Source: Botryococcus braunii (lineage: Eukaryota; Chlorophyta; Trebouxiophyceae). From it: a stretch of DNA of 64,000 nucleotides. Below are positions 31,487-43,037 of this stretch, piece by piece; position 1 is the stretch's first letter; each line of letters begins with the position of its first letter. The notes below the pieces were generated by a model. That model was given only the letters and a program-made list of their open reading frames with translations, was not told where the DNA came from and did no database searches. The stretch is from contig MVGU01000981.1 of the NCBI GenBank assembly GCA_002005505.1, forward strand, positions 151,501 to 215,500. The letters are read 5' to 3'. Position numbers and translations under genes: made by a program.

Positions 31487-32162
31487 AATCGGCTTTCCCT
31501 GTACAAAGCAGACAGGTCGTCAATAGACGAAGTTACTCCAGCTACAGTCCGTACGACTGTCTGCTGAGTGCCACACACAACTGTCGGACAAGACTAGCAT
31601 CTGGTGATGCCCAGCATCTTTCACAACCAGTTGGTTACATCATTATCTTGTACACAAGCACCGATCAAGCAATCACTAGATAAGGCTCTAGACGGCTACG
31701 TTCAAGTACATGCCTGTACTCCCTGAAGTCACTGTCCCTTATCTGTTTGAGTAACTACAGGGTACACTAAGCTTGTTCACTCTCACAATAGCAACAATGA
31801 TACAACACACACTGCCGCACCGTACCTGTACAAAGCAGACAGGTCGTCAATAGACGAAGTTACTCCAGCTACAGTCCGTACGACTGTCTGCTGAGTGCCA
31901 CACACAACTGTCGGACAAGACTAGCATCTGGTGATGCCCAGCATCTTTCACAACCAGTTGGTATTCACTCCGGTGGGGCAGCCTTAAGAGTTCATCCGAC
32001 AAACGTGTGATCTAGATAGGATTGTACCTTATGTTCGAAAACGTCCAGAATCTGCCGTGTCTCTAGGTACCTTATGTTCTCAATGGACCCATATCCTAAT
32101 AGTGCACACATGAAGATCACTTAAAGCACAAGGCATTCAATAATAATGTTCAGAACTCAACA
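31470..32162 (-). repeat. C1 5' LTR, two-unit form (693 bp)
   Basis: Starts TGTTGAGTTC at 32162. First unit 31962-31826 (137 bp) ending CAG|GTACGG; second unit 31635-31499 ending CAG|GGAAAG; interval 31825 to 31499 is 327 bp. No clear TATA; a TTAAGG lies about 25 bases before the first unit. The unit has hairpins GATGC-TGG-GCATC near its start and ACAGTC-GTACG-GACTGT further on. Confidence 0.88.
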
Positions 32163-35100
32163 TCTACCACTGGCTACTGGGGGCATGATCCCCATTTCAC
32201 TATCTGCCTCAACGCTGAACCAAATTTCTAATCCAACCTTGGTTCAGCCAGCTAGTGTGCAGGTACCATCCAACTTTGGAGTGTCAATGTCAGCTTCAGC
32301 AATTCCAGCTGGAGGCCCTCCTGGTGGTGGCTACCCATACAGCTCAGGCAGTGGTCCTCCTGGAGGTGGGCCACCATACAGTGGGGGTCCCCCTGGAGGA
32401 GCAAGTTCGATTTGGCATCCTCCACCAGTCTCAGGCAACTACCCGCAATACCCTGTCTATCCGGGCTCCGGTGGGAATGTTCCTGGTGGCTTTGGTGGGG
32501 GTGGTCCTGGTGGTCCTGGAGGACCAGGCGGTCCTGGTGGTCCAGGCGGTCCTGGTGGACCAGGTGGTGGTGGTTGGGGTGGTCCTCCTCATAGTCAGGG
32601 GCCACCATATAGTGCTGGGCAAGGTCAATTTCCAAGCGTAGGTATTCCTGGTCTGCCCACCATAAATCCAACCACTGGTCCTTCGTTTTCTTCTCATCAG
32701 AAGTTAACTGTAAAGATAGAGCTAGTCAAGTTAAATGATACCAATTGGTTGACATGGACAAAGCAAGTGTATGCTATGCTGTGGGAAATGAATGTCAACT
32801 ACTGTGTTCATGATGATTATCAGGGAGCTTATGATGATTTCAAAGCTCAAACTATTATCACTCAAGCATGTACTGAGCAATATTCTGTTCAGATTACTGA
32901 CTTGACAAGTGCTTACCATATGTGGAACAAGCTGCTGCAGGTGTTTAACGCTAGAGCAGCAGCTAGGCTGATGAGCCTCCACAGGGAGCAAAAGTTATTT
33001 GCCATGAAGCTAGGTGAAAAACCATCTGACTACGTGTTAAGGTGCAGGAAAATTGCAAACAACCTCAAATCACTAGGAGAGCAATGTTTTGAGGTTTGCC
33101 AGTGCTCCATGATCATTGAAGGCCTCACTGAAGAGTATGAGGTAGATAGGCGTTTACAGCTGTCTGTGTGCAACAACTATCCAAATGTGCACCAACTCCA
33201 GCATGTTCTTGAGTTAACATATATGGACCTTCAAGCAAAGAAGCCATATAATCCTCCAAACACCTCAAACCCCAAACCTTATAGGAATCAAGGTGGGGGT
33301 GGTCAGCCTGCAGGCAGGCAAGGTGGTTCAGGTGGGGCTGGTCCAGGTGCTCACCAGGCAGAAGTGCCTAAAAATACTAACCGTGAAAATTCAGGGACAG
33401 GGCAACCTGCGTTTCAACAGCAGGGAAGGCCTGTACTAATTTGCCAGTACTGCAGGAATCCAGGACACACCAAGTCAACGTGTCCTAAGCTTGCAGCACA
33501 CGAGAGGAGGGCACAAACTAATTGTGTACAAAGGGATACAGTAATTTCCCATCCTTCTCTACCTGCTTGGCTTATAGATTCAGGGTCAACTGATCACATT
33601 TCTCCTTCAAGTGACAATATGATAAATTATGTCAAGTTTGATGTGCCACAACGTCTGATTGTGGCAAATGGCAAGTCAGAGGAAATTATAGGAGAAGGTT
33701 CCATGCAAGTGTTCCTCGAGTCTGGCAGTTCCTTGTTCCTGCACAATGTCAAGCATGTTCCCTCTAGCAAGAAGTATCTTCTATCCGTGGGCAAAGATTA
33801 ATTAGATGGTATCAATGTCAATATTATGGGTATCGAGTGTTACCTTACAGATTCTAATGGGTACCATTTGGGAAATGCTGAGCATGCTTTCCCTTATCAG
33901 TGGCTGGTGGACTTAGCTCTACCAGACAAGCATGTTTCTTTTCATCCAGAAACTAAGTTTGTGGAGGCATGCAATGTTCAGGTGCTTCACAGGGATGTAG
34001 ACCTGTGGCATCAGAGGCTGGGGCACTTGTCTCCAGCCTATATGGTAAGAATGATGAAGGGAAAAATGGTCAAGGGAATGAAACTCCCCTCTTCTGATTT
34101 CTCCAATTCTATTGGTACAAAAGGTGTCTGCAGTGCCTGCTTGCATGGGAAACAAACTGTGCAACCTTTTAAACCAACAGGCACTGCTTGCACTAGTAAA
34201 CTAGAGGTTGTGCATATGGACCTTATGGGTCCAGTCTCACCAGAAACTTATGATGATGAGAAGTATGCACTTAATGTCTTAGATGAATTTTCTGAGATGT
34301 CAGCAACCATTCTACTCAAGTCAGAAGCAGATGCATCAAGAGAGGCAGTTAATTTATTGACTGAGTGGCAGACCCAGCACGAGTGCAAGGTTAAGTTTAT
34401 CAGGACCGACAATGGTACTGAGTTTTCTGGTTTAGAAAAGTTCTGCAGGAAAAATGGTGCAGTCCACCAAAAGACTGCACCATATGCCCATCAACAAAAT
34501 GGGAAAATTGAGAGGCTGAACAGGACTCTGCAGGAGAAAGCAAGAGCCATGCTGACTGCCTCGAGCCTACCTCCAGAATATTGGGGTGACTCTCTCTTAA
34601 CTGCAAACTATGTTAGGAATTTGTCTGCAGTTTCAAATCATGATAAGACCCCATTTGAGATGTGGTTTGGCACTGTTCCTGATGTCAGTCACTTACGTGT
34701 TTTTGGGAGCAAGTGTCATGTCGTGATTGAAAAGTCCAAAAGGGATGGTAAATTTAGCCCTGTCAGTAAGGAGGGTATTTTCTTGGGCTATGATGGGCAC
34801 AGCAAGAATTATCGTGTTCTCATAGATTCCAAAGTCACAGTGTGTGCAAGACAATTTGTCAAGTTTGAGGAGGCTTTGTCTGATGATGATGAAATGCCTG
34901 ATCTCCTTGATGTGGTGAATGAAGAAGAGGATTTTCCTGTAGATTCTGAAACTGCAATCAATGGAGAAGATGTGCATGAAACTTCTGAAGATTTGTCTCC
35001 TGTTTCTTTTGCCCCTTTGGGCACTGATCCAAGTGTCATAAGGTTTGATCAATTAAACCTTGAAAGGGCTAAGTTCATAAGTCAAGATAATGCTAACCTT

Positions 35101-35574
35101 GGGGAAAATCAGGGCACTGCAGATCCTGAATCCCATGGCTCGGACCCGCGTCCCGTTCAGGATGTTCCACAAGTGGTCCTCCAACAAGGTATAGTTAATG
35201 AGGCTCCTGATGTCCAACTTGAGCCTGTTGAGTTTGATTTTCGAGGTGCTGGTGTTTCACACTCACCTGCTGGTCTCTTTGGGGGTAGATATCCTGACAG
35301 AGTTAGGAATACAGTACTCCAAAATGAAGCAAATTTAGCTGAAATTTTCAGTGGTTATGTGCAAGTTCAAAAAGACACACTGATTATTGAGCCAGCAAAA
35401 TATATTGATGCAATAAATTCACCCGAGAGTGACAAGTGGGTTAGTGCAATGCAAGATGAAATGAATTCATTGAAGGCATTAGGCACTTGGTCATATGTTG
35501 TTGCAGATTTCTTCACCAAGGTACTTTCCAAGGTCATTTTTGCCAAGCTTAGAGCAATGGCAGGTATTAAATAA
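32163..35574 (+). pseudogene. E1 Copia Gag-protease-integrase fused to RNase H tail (RT deleted)
   Basis: Enters in Gag. A collagen-like GGP-repeat (about 32480-32580) precedes a capsid-like region (WLTWTKQVYAMLWEMN). CCHC knuckle CQYCRNPGHTKSTC (33443-33484), protease WLIDSGSTDHIS, nonsense TAA at 33799-33801, pre-integrase HQRLGHL...CSACLHGKQ, integrase VVHMDLMGP, RTDNGTEF and NGKIERLNR. Shortly after the first RT residues (WVSAMQDEMNSLKALGTWSYV) the frame runs into VADFFTKVLSKVIFAKL, the last part of RNase H, and ends at 35574. RT and most of RNase H are therefore removed in frame near 35490-35505. The copy cannot be autonomous. Confidence 0.88.
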
Positions 35575-35642
35575 GTTGTGACCTACCTTCAAACAATATT
35601 TCTGAGAGATGTTTCTCCCTACACCCTCCCCTCATGTGTAGG

Positions 35643-36549
35643 TGTTAGAAAAATGGACACTAACATGTATACCTTAGGTATTTCTTCAACATGTTGGGTC
35701 ATTTCATATTAGCATGTTTGTGAGCCACATCAATTCATTTCAAGGGTTTGTAATACTTATAATACATATAAACAATAAGGTACAGTCATATCTCACTTGG
35801 GTGTGTTCGTACTGTATGGTACTTTAAGGGTAAAAGACACTCATAGTGGTTTATAGAGGCCCTGGTACAATTTCGGCCTGTTTTCTGCCAGTTTTCTACG
35901 AAGGTATACTTGTTCCGGATCTCATCGATCGTGAGACTTTAAGTCCTGCGGTCTTTGGTGTTTGATTCGAGGTTCGTGTCGGTGGTGAGTTAAAGTTCCG
36001 GGTCACTTAGATTCGAGACTATCATCGACCGAGATTCGCACTGTTCATCGACGACTATGTCGAATCATGAGGTACATTGAAATTCCAGTGCATAGTACTG
36101 ATGGCATGCAAACTTGATCGTGCCCGTACGCTTTTAAGATCTGGAGTTGCAAACCTGTCAGGAGGCTAATAAATGTTTAGTCTCCCTAGTTAGTATAAAT
36201 AGGAAGTGCTCAAAGGGTCAGTCAGTCTTGAGTTCCCTTATCAAGCTCCTGTCCCGTTTGCTTGGTCGTGTTTCGTCCACTTCTACAAGCTTTTGTTTGG
36301 GTACAGTTCACTTACTCTAAAAGAGTGTGAGTTACAGGTAATTGCAACATCATTAGATTAGTTGTTATTGTAACAAGTCTTGAGTTCCCTTATCAAGCTC
36401 CTGTCCCGTTTGCTTGGTCGTGTTTCGTCCACTTCTACAAGCTTTTGTTTGGGTACAGTTCACTTACTCTAAAAGAGTGTGAGTCACAGGGATTTATGTT
36501 CCAATTCCAAATTCTACAAATTCTGTTTTGATGATGCCATTATGCTAAA
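35643..36549 (+). repeat. E LTR shared by E1 and E2 (approximate ends), two-unit form
   Basis: Begins about TGTTAGAAAA (35643) and ends before the primer site at 36550; neither end is confirmed by a second copy and no polypurine tract is clear. TATAAAT at 36194-36200. A 114-bp unit 36224-36337 ends CAG|GTAATT; after 38 bp it recurs at 36376-36489, ending CAG|GGATTT. The unit starts 30 bases after the TATA box, where transcription should begin. Confidence 0.65.
36338..36489 (+). promoter_or_regulatory. Putative LTR-borne intron (family E, 152 bp)
   Basis: GTAATT start after CAG, CTTAC branch-like motif about 30 nt before the end, and CACAG|GG acceptor. Same logic as in families A-D although the sequences are unrelated. 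Removal leaves a single unit joined to the leader. Inferred from sequence only. Confidence 0.5.
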
Positions 36550-36903
36550 TGGTATCGGCGATTAAATCGCTTATGGTATTATCGTCTCCCGGCGCACGGG
36601 ATCTTTCTACGTAAAGAAGCCTCGCAGCTTTCTACGTTCTGCTTTTTATAGCACTCTTTTAAGACTTAACCAGCACCTAAACCTGCACGGGGTCTACGCA
36701 GACCACCGTGTCAGGTAGAAGGACTCTAGCTGTCTTCTGGTGGGTTACTCTGGTTGGACTTCTCGATTGTCTAAGCCCTTGTGGCTGAGGCAGTGGGAGA
36801 GAAGTTGGTTATTGGTGGTGGCAGCTTTCCTTTGGGAAGGCTGGGGTGGTCGCTGGAGAGCTCTACCTATTAGAGCTTGTGCTGACTACGTTCTTTTCAC
36901 GCA
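36550..36903 (+). other. E2 primer-binding site (36550-36561) and 5' leader
   Basis: TGGTATCGGCGA, identical to the site of G3 and the gag-only element, so E uses a tRNA 3' end and not the half-tRNA mode of A-D. The rest of the leader up to the ATG at 36904 holds no convincing frame. Confidence 0.65.
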
Positions 36904-38132
36904 ATGAGTGGTACATATACTGTGCCACCCTATGCTAACGTCGAAGAATCTTATGAAGTACCCATTGTCATTGAGGATGATCCCTCAAACGTTTATAACA
37001 ATGCAAGCTTCGAACAATCTTATTCTACTCAAGGAGACTCAAGGGGCTACACCTCTAGTGCAGGTGCAGGTGCCAACAGCTCAACGGAGGACAGTGAAGC
37101 TGAGGGGCGCCACGCAGGGGAGGTAAGTGATGAGTATCTATACGGGGATTATGATCACTCAGAGTCTCTTCCTGCTGACCTTGCTGGTCAACCTCTAGCT
37201 GTATCTGCTCCTGCTGTAAGCTCAGGCATCTCTCCTCCTAGTGGTATGCCTTCCAACCTCCCTTTAGATCCTAGCAGTGTCAGAAGAGCAGTCAGGATTA
37301 ATCCTGTTCCTGTTTCAAGCGCTCCTAGGGTTCTGCGCAGACCTTCACAGTCTGCAGTTTCAGGGTCCAGGACACTTACTAGTGGTCCTTTACAAGTTCC
37401 CGTTTCACAATATCCTGCTGTGACAGTCCAGCCAGCTAGTGTTCCAGTTATTACTAGTGGCGCAATAGTTCCAGCAACATCAGTAGCTAGTGCACAGGCA
37501 ACTGTTTATCTACCACTGGCTACTGGGGGCATGATCCCCATTTCACTACCTGCCTCAACGCTGAACCAAATTTCTAATCCAACCTTGGTTCAGCCAGCTA
37601 GTGTGCAGGTACCATCCAACTTTGGAGTGTCAACGTCAGCTTCAGCAATTCCAGCTGGAGGCCCTCCTGGTGGTGGCTACCCATACAGCTAAGGCAGTGG
37701 TCCTCCTGGAGGTGGGCCACCATACAGTGGGGGTCCCCCTGGAGGAGCAAGTTCGATTTGGCATCCTCCACCAGTCTCAGGCAACTACCCGCAATACCCT
37801 GTCTATCCGGGCTCTGGTGGGAATGTTCCTGGTGGCTTTGGTGGGGATGGTCCTGGTGGTCCTGGAGGACCAGGCGGTCCTGGTGGTCCAGGCGGTCCTG
37901 GTGGACCAGGTGGTGGTGGTTGGGGTGGTCCTCCTCATAGTCAGGGGCCACCATATAGTGCTAGGCAAGGTCAATTTCCAAACGTAGGTATTCCTGGTCT
38001 GCCCACCATAAATCCAACCACTGGTCCTTCGTTTTCTTCTCATCAGAAGTTAACTCCAAAGATAGAGCTGGTCAAGTTAAATGATACCAATTGGTTGACA
38101 TGGACAAAGCAAGTGTATGCTATGCTGTGGGA
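36904..38132 (+). pseudogene. E2 Copia Gag N-terminal part, nonsense codon, cut by B3
   Basis: Starts MSGTYTVPPYANVEESYEVP; the first 260 residues are Ser/Pro/Val-rich and of low complexity. TAA at 37690-37692 replaces the Ser codon seen in E1 (YPYSSGSG). The frame then continues through the GGP-repeat to WLTWTKQVYAMLWEI, where B3 is inserted (target about GAAAT). It supplies the Gag N-terminus not visible for E1. Confidence 0.85.
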
Positions 38133-38340
38133 AATTGTTATAATAGTGACTGAACATTTTGGTGCCTTTCCCTCAGAAGAGTAATAGTGGCCAGATCAGC
38201 TCCAATTACCAGTGAGACCACTTATTAAAGTGAGTAATAGGTGGCAGAACCTAGGAGTTCTGCCAGAACCAATCTAAACCAATTGCACGTTAATAAGAGA
38301 GGATGAGGTAATCAGACACGGTTTGCTCGAAAGGATATAT
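38133..38340 (+). repeat. B3 5' LTR, first part (U3)
   Basis: TGTTATAATAGTGAC start as in B1; conserved block CTTTCCCTCAGAAGAGTAAT (about 38166-38185); inverted repeat GGCAGAAC-N6-GTTCTGCC at 38243-38264; ends in GGATATAT, the TATA region into which C2 inserted. Confidence 0.88.
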
Positions 38341-39034
38341 TGTGAAAGGTTATGGGCAATCGGCTTTCCCTGTACAAAGCAGACAGGTCGTCAATAGACG
38401 AAGTTACTCCAGCTACAGTCCGTACGACTGTCTGCTGAGTGCCACACACAACTGTAGGACAAGACTAGCATCTGGTGATGCCCAGCATCTTTCACAACCA
38501 GTTCCGTTACATCATTATCTTGTACACAAGCACCGATCAAGCAATCACTAGATAAGGCTCTAGACGGCTACGTTCAAGTACATGCCTATACTCCCTGAAG
38601 TCACTGTCCCTTATCTGTTTGAGTGACTACAGGGTACACTAAGCTTGTTCACTCTCACAATAGCAACAATGATACAACACACACTGCCGCACCGTACCTG
38701 TACAAAGCAGACAGGTCGTCAATAGACGAAGTTACTCCAGCTACAGTCCGTACGACTGTCTGCTGAGTGCCACACACAACTGTAGGACAAGACTAGCATC
38801 TGGTGATGCCCAGCATCTTTCACAACCAGTTGGTATTCACTCCGGTGGGGCAGCCTTAAGAGTTCATCCGACAAACGTGTGATCTAGATAGGATTGTACC
38901 TTATGTTCGAAAACGTCCAGAATCTGCCGTGTCTCAAGGTACCTTATGTTCTCAATGGACCCATATCCTAATAGTGCACACATGAAGATCACTTAAAGCA
39001 CAAGGCATTCAATAATAATGTTCAGAACTCAACA
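38341..39034 (-). repeat. C2 3' LTR, two-unit form (694 bp)
   Basis: First unit 38834-38698 ending CAG|GTACGG; second unit 38503-38370 ending CAG|GGAAAG; interval 38697 to 38370 is 328 bp. At the outer edge the two units differ (TTGGT against TTCCG). Polypurine tract GGCAAGGGGAAG adjoins at 39035-39046. Confidence 0.9.
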
Positions 39035-39054
39035 CTTCCCCTTGCCTGCATGCT

Positions 39055-42000
39055 TTAAGTGTATCTTCTCAAACCTAGTGAATCACGATGACCAACAAAC
39101 ACGGGCTTGGCAAGTGGCTTGGTCATAATGTCAGCCACATTGCGAGCAGATTCCACATAGAGGATATCTAACTGCCCAAGTGCCATAGCTTCCCTAGCGT
39201 AGTGGAAGCTTACTGCAACGTGCTTTGTGAATTTGGAATACAGGGGGTTCCGTAAATTAGAAATGCATCCTTGGTTGTCACAGAAAATTTTGACCCTCCA
39301 AGGTGCAGCCCCTATCTCTTCCAAGAAGCCCCTTAGCCAGTTGGCTTCCTTCACAATATGGCCAGCTGCCATAAACTCAGCTTGCACAGTTGAGGTAGCA
39401 ACTGAGCTCTGCTTCTTGCTTCCCCAAACCACGGCACTACCATAGACTGATAGAACATAGCCAGTGGTGGAATACCTGTGGTCCAGGTCCCCAGCATAGT
39501 CGGCATCAACATAGCCTTCTAGCTCATGGCCCTTTCCACCCAGAGTAAGAGCTAACTCTCTGGTATCTCTCAAGTACTTCAGCACTCGAATGGCCTCATT
39601 CCAGTGTGAGGTAGTGGGTGTCATTCTATACCTTGACAACACTCCAACAGCCTGAGAAATGTCAGGCCGGGTCGTATTGGCTATGTACAGTAACGATCCA
39701 ATTAACTCGCAGTATCGATGACCAGGTGGCAGAGGGGTACCAGCCCCATGTGACATACCATCTGAGGACTCGGGTCTGCTGCTAGCCACGAAGTCCTTGG
39801 ACATGGGGGTATCAACCCCACGTCCATCATCAGCAACGCCAAACTTCTCCACAAGAGCATCAATCTTAGGAGTGCAACTCATGGAAATAGTGCCCTGAAC
39901 TCTATTGCGTAGGACCTGACACCCCAGGAAATCATTCACCTCTCCCAAATCATGGATGGTGAAGTCCTTCTTCAATAACTCTTTCCCCCACTCAATCTCT
40001 GCAACCACTCTGGCAACTATGAGAAGATCATCGACATAAACAAGAATAAACGACAGATTACCATCAGGGGCCCTCCTGATGTATACCCCAGCGTCGCTCT
40101 TGCACACACTATACCCCATCACGCTCAACTTGTCGCTCAAGGTCTTGTGCCAAGCCCGTGGGGCTTGCTTAAGACCGTAGAGTGCCTTCCTGAGCTTGCA
40201 CACAACTCTCGTGTTGCCATTCTCAAATCCTGGTGGTTGGGTCACATAGACCTCTTCCTCCAACTCCCCATTGAGAAAAGCTGTCTTGATATCCACTTGG
40301 TGGATCTCAAGATTTTGTGTGGCAGCCACTGCCAGCACAGCTCTCCTAGCACCATAGCTGCTGGTAGGTGCAAAAACCTCACCAACATCTATATCAGGAA
40401 TCTGTCTGCAACCCTGGGCAACCAATCTTGCTTTAAACCGAGTGACATTCCCATGTGCATCGTTTTTTGTAGAAAAAATCCAATGAACAGGGATAACTTT
40501 CTGCGCATGGGGTCTTTCCACATACTGCATAACCTCATGGGTGTCTAAAGACTCCATCTCCTCTTGCATTGCCTGCTGCCAAAACTCCCACTGAGGTGAG
40601 CGCTGGGCTTCCCTCAAGTTTGAGGGCACGTGAACTTTTCCCAACCTGACAGAAGGTACACTCTGTACCTTATGCTGTGGTGCAGCAGGGCTGTCAGCCT
40701 TACTGGTGCTGTTCCCTTCTCTCTCTCTCTCTCTCCCTGGTTGCCAGAATAAGGTACATTATGTACCTTATGCTGGGACTGGGCAGTACTGCCGGGATTA
40801 TCTGATTCCTTCTCAAGTCTCTCTCTCTCTCCTTGACTACTGGACTCATGTGCAGCACCCTTACATTCTCGCACCTTCCGCAATGCAGAGGGGAGCAGCA
40901 GCTCTCTCTCTCTCCTGGACTCACACTTGGGCACACTACCCAGACTTGCCTGAGCTGCGCCTACAATGTCAGCCTGAACACCATAAGCATGACTAGCCAG
41001 TGACTGGGATTGGGCACCAGCTTCCCCTACTGCTGGCATGTCTAACCCACTGCTCTCATCTCTTACATCTGCACCGAACATAGCCTCGACTGTCTCAACC
41101 TGCCCCTGCATATCAGGGAGACCAACCATGTTTGGCTCACTCACAATTGCCTGACCTGGGTCAGGGGCATGCAATGGGATGTCAGAATGCTCTCTCCTAG
41201 CCACGCGCTGTACATAACGCTGCTCCCTTGTAAGGGTGGTCCCTGGAGGAAGAGGAATTTGTGACTTCCCCTGCATTCGCAACCCCTCTTGTACCTTCTG
41301 CATTTTTTCTACCTGGAATTGAGTTTCTACACCCCCCCCTGGCCAGATTCTGCATATGCTCAAGCACCGACCACGAGTGCTGAGATGGTTCTGGGGTCCC
41401 AACAGTAGAATCCAGGCTGGTGGGGGTTCCTTGGTCATGTGCTGCTATGGTCCCGTCTCCAGACTGATCCCCAGCACAAAGTCCAGAGGTCCCAGGAGCC
41501 CCAGTGGAAAGCGTCTCCACTCCATGGTCATCCTCCTCATCCCAGAACGTGGGTGGAGCAGCAGAGGGAATTGCTTGAGGCGTTGCCAGATTCTCACTGC
41601 CAAGGGGGGGTGATATCCTAGAATCATAGACAGACCCAGGCTGGACCTTTGATAGACCCACTCTCTCAGCCCCCCTCAAGTGCTCGATAAAGCTGACGTC
41701 CCTACTCTCCTTCCACACTCCATTCCCCACGTACACACGATACGCTTTAGACTGGGGACAATAACCAGTAAACATCCCAGGGATGGTCTTGGGCCCAAAA
41801 ACAGACCTTTGGCCACTGGGAATGTGCACATGGGCGACACAGCCAAACGTGCGCAGCACAGACACATCAGGTTTGACACCAAAGAATAATTCCATGGGGG
41901 TCAGGGACCTGCCTGAAGTAGGACCCACATTGTAGAGGAGGGTAGCTGTCTCAAGCGCCTCCTTCCAAAGGGAAGGGTTTGCTGTAGCATGGACCAACAG

Positions 42001-42324
42001 AGTCCTTGTTCGCTCCTTCAGGGTCCTATTCATCCTCTCCGCCACCCCATTCTGCTGAGGCGTGTAGGGCGCTGAGGACTCCATCTTAGTGCCCTGCTGA
42101 GCACAAAACTCTTTGAATTGCTGGTTCAGGAACTCTGAACCCCTGTCAGTCCTCACACACTTCACACCCGTGCCTCGTTGGGTCTGCCAAAAACGGAGCA
42201 GGTCTATCACAGCCTTTGGGATGCAATCCTTTGACTTCACAGGCAGGGAGGCAACTTGGTGTGAACTTTCATCCACTACAGTGACCCAATATCGTTCACC
42301 TGTGATGGCAGGAGGTGATATGGG
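39055..42324 (-). pseudogene. C2 Copia Pol (integrase, linker, RT, RNase H), frameshifted
   Basis: Continues C2 Gag-Pol from 52078. Integrase core (RTDRGSEF, NGVAERMNR) and C-terminal part (GPKTIPGMFTGY) are open down to about 41335, where a run of eight C (eight G on the element strand) shifts the frame. The linker then reads LTREQRYVQRVARREHSD in another frame, and a CT dinucleotide run at about 40719-40736 returns it. RT ([10 protein letters not shown]) and RNase H ([20 protein letters not shown]) are open to the stop at 39055. Both shifts lie in simple repeats, so slippage or sequencing error is likely. Confidence 0.88.
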
Positions 42325-43019
42325 TGTTAGGTTATGGGCTTGGCGTATTCCTGTGTGGTGGCAGCACGGAGGGTGTTAGACCAGTGTCGGCTCTACTGTG
42401 CGAAGAGAAGTAGAGAAGGAGACACTGTCAATCAAGGACTGATTGGCAACGTGAGTGAAGCACCCGAAGTGCTGTGATAGTCCCAATCAAGTCTATTACA
42501 ACATGCACTCTATCACTCTCGTAACAACGGAATTCAAACTACCCTAGTCTGTTCTCACTCAGTTATGGGCAGTCTCATTGTCCGATGAACAGAAAGTCAA
42601 GCACATACACCTAACATGATAAACTAAAAGCATTCAGAGCCTCAAACAAGCTATCCTAACTACACACACATTACCTGTGTGGTGGCAGCACGGAGGGTGT
42701 TAGACCAGTGTCGGCTCTACTGTGCGAAGAGAAGTAGAGAAGGAGACACTGTCAATCAAGGACTGATTGGCAACGTGAGTGAAGCACCCGAAGTGCTGTG
42801 ATAGTCCCAATCAAGTGCCTTGCCTTGCTGCGCAGCCACCACTACCTTCTTGCAACAAACGTGTGTGTAACTTGCGTTATCGCTATCCACATTCAAATGT
42901 ACATAACCTAGTGCTGAGTCACGTCTCTGCCCTATTTGTCTTGTATTATTGTCTCTGGCGGAATTGCCAATATTACTCCTCTGAGGGAAAGGCACTAAAT
43001 ATTATTATCTATTACAACA
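42325..43019 (-). repeat. D 3' LTR, two-unit form (695 bp)
   Basis: First 142-bp unit 42816-42675 ending CAG|GTAATG; second identical unit 42492-42351 ending CAG|GAATAC; interval 42674 to 42351 is 324 bp. CTAAC lies about 30 nt upstream of each CAG. The U3 block CTTTCCCTCAGAGGAGTAAT is shared with A and B; no clear TATA. Polypurine tract AAAAGGCAAGGGGAAG adjoins. Confidence 0.9.
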
Positions 43020-43037
43020 CTTCCCCTTGCCTTTTCC

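Larger units (their letters stand above)
5711..32162 (-). mobile_element. C1: Copia family C element, split by A2 and broken by A1
   Basis: Pieces: 5711-5966 (start of the 3' LTR plus pol C-terminus) and 27049-32162 (rest of pol, gag, leader, 5' LTR). C2 at 38938-39200 reads continuously across both pieces. A1 interrupts the 3' LTR at 5711; A2 interrupts pol between 5966 and 27049 (CTAGC duplicated). C1 itself lies in E1, which resumes at 32163 (TCTAC). Compared with C2 it lacks about 1 kb around 28586 and has one nonsense codon. Confidence 0.9.
32163..38132 (+). mobile_element. E1-E2: two Copia family E elements sharing one LTR
   Basis: E1 (32163-35642) has the 3' part of Gag onwards; its 5' part is beyond C1, off-window. 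One LTR (about 35643-36549) follows, then the leader and Gag of E2, cut at 38132 by B3. The Gag stretch present in both (32163-32788 and 37508-38132) differs at about ten sites, mostly C/T or G/A. Confidence 0.85.

Noticed and set aside
32251..32700. Long open frames on both strands through the GGP-repeat
   Set aside because: Open because of the GC-rich repeat; only the + frame continues into Gag and pol.
35643..35665. TGTTAG...CTAACA near the E LTR start as a complete small inverted-repeat element
   Set aside because: Only about 23 bp and no target duplication; more likely the LTR terminus.
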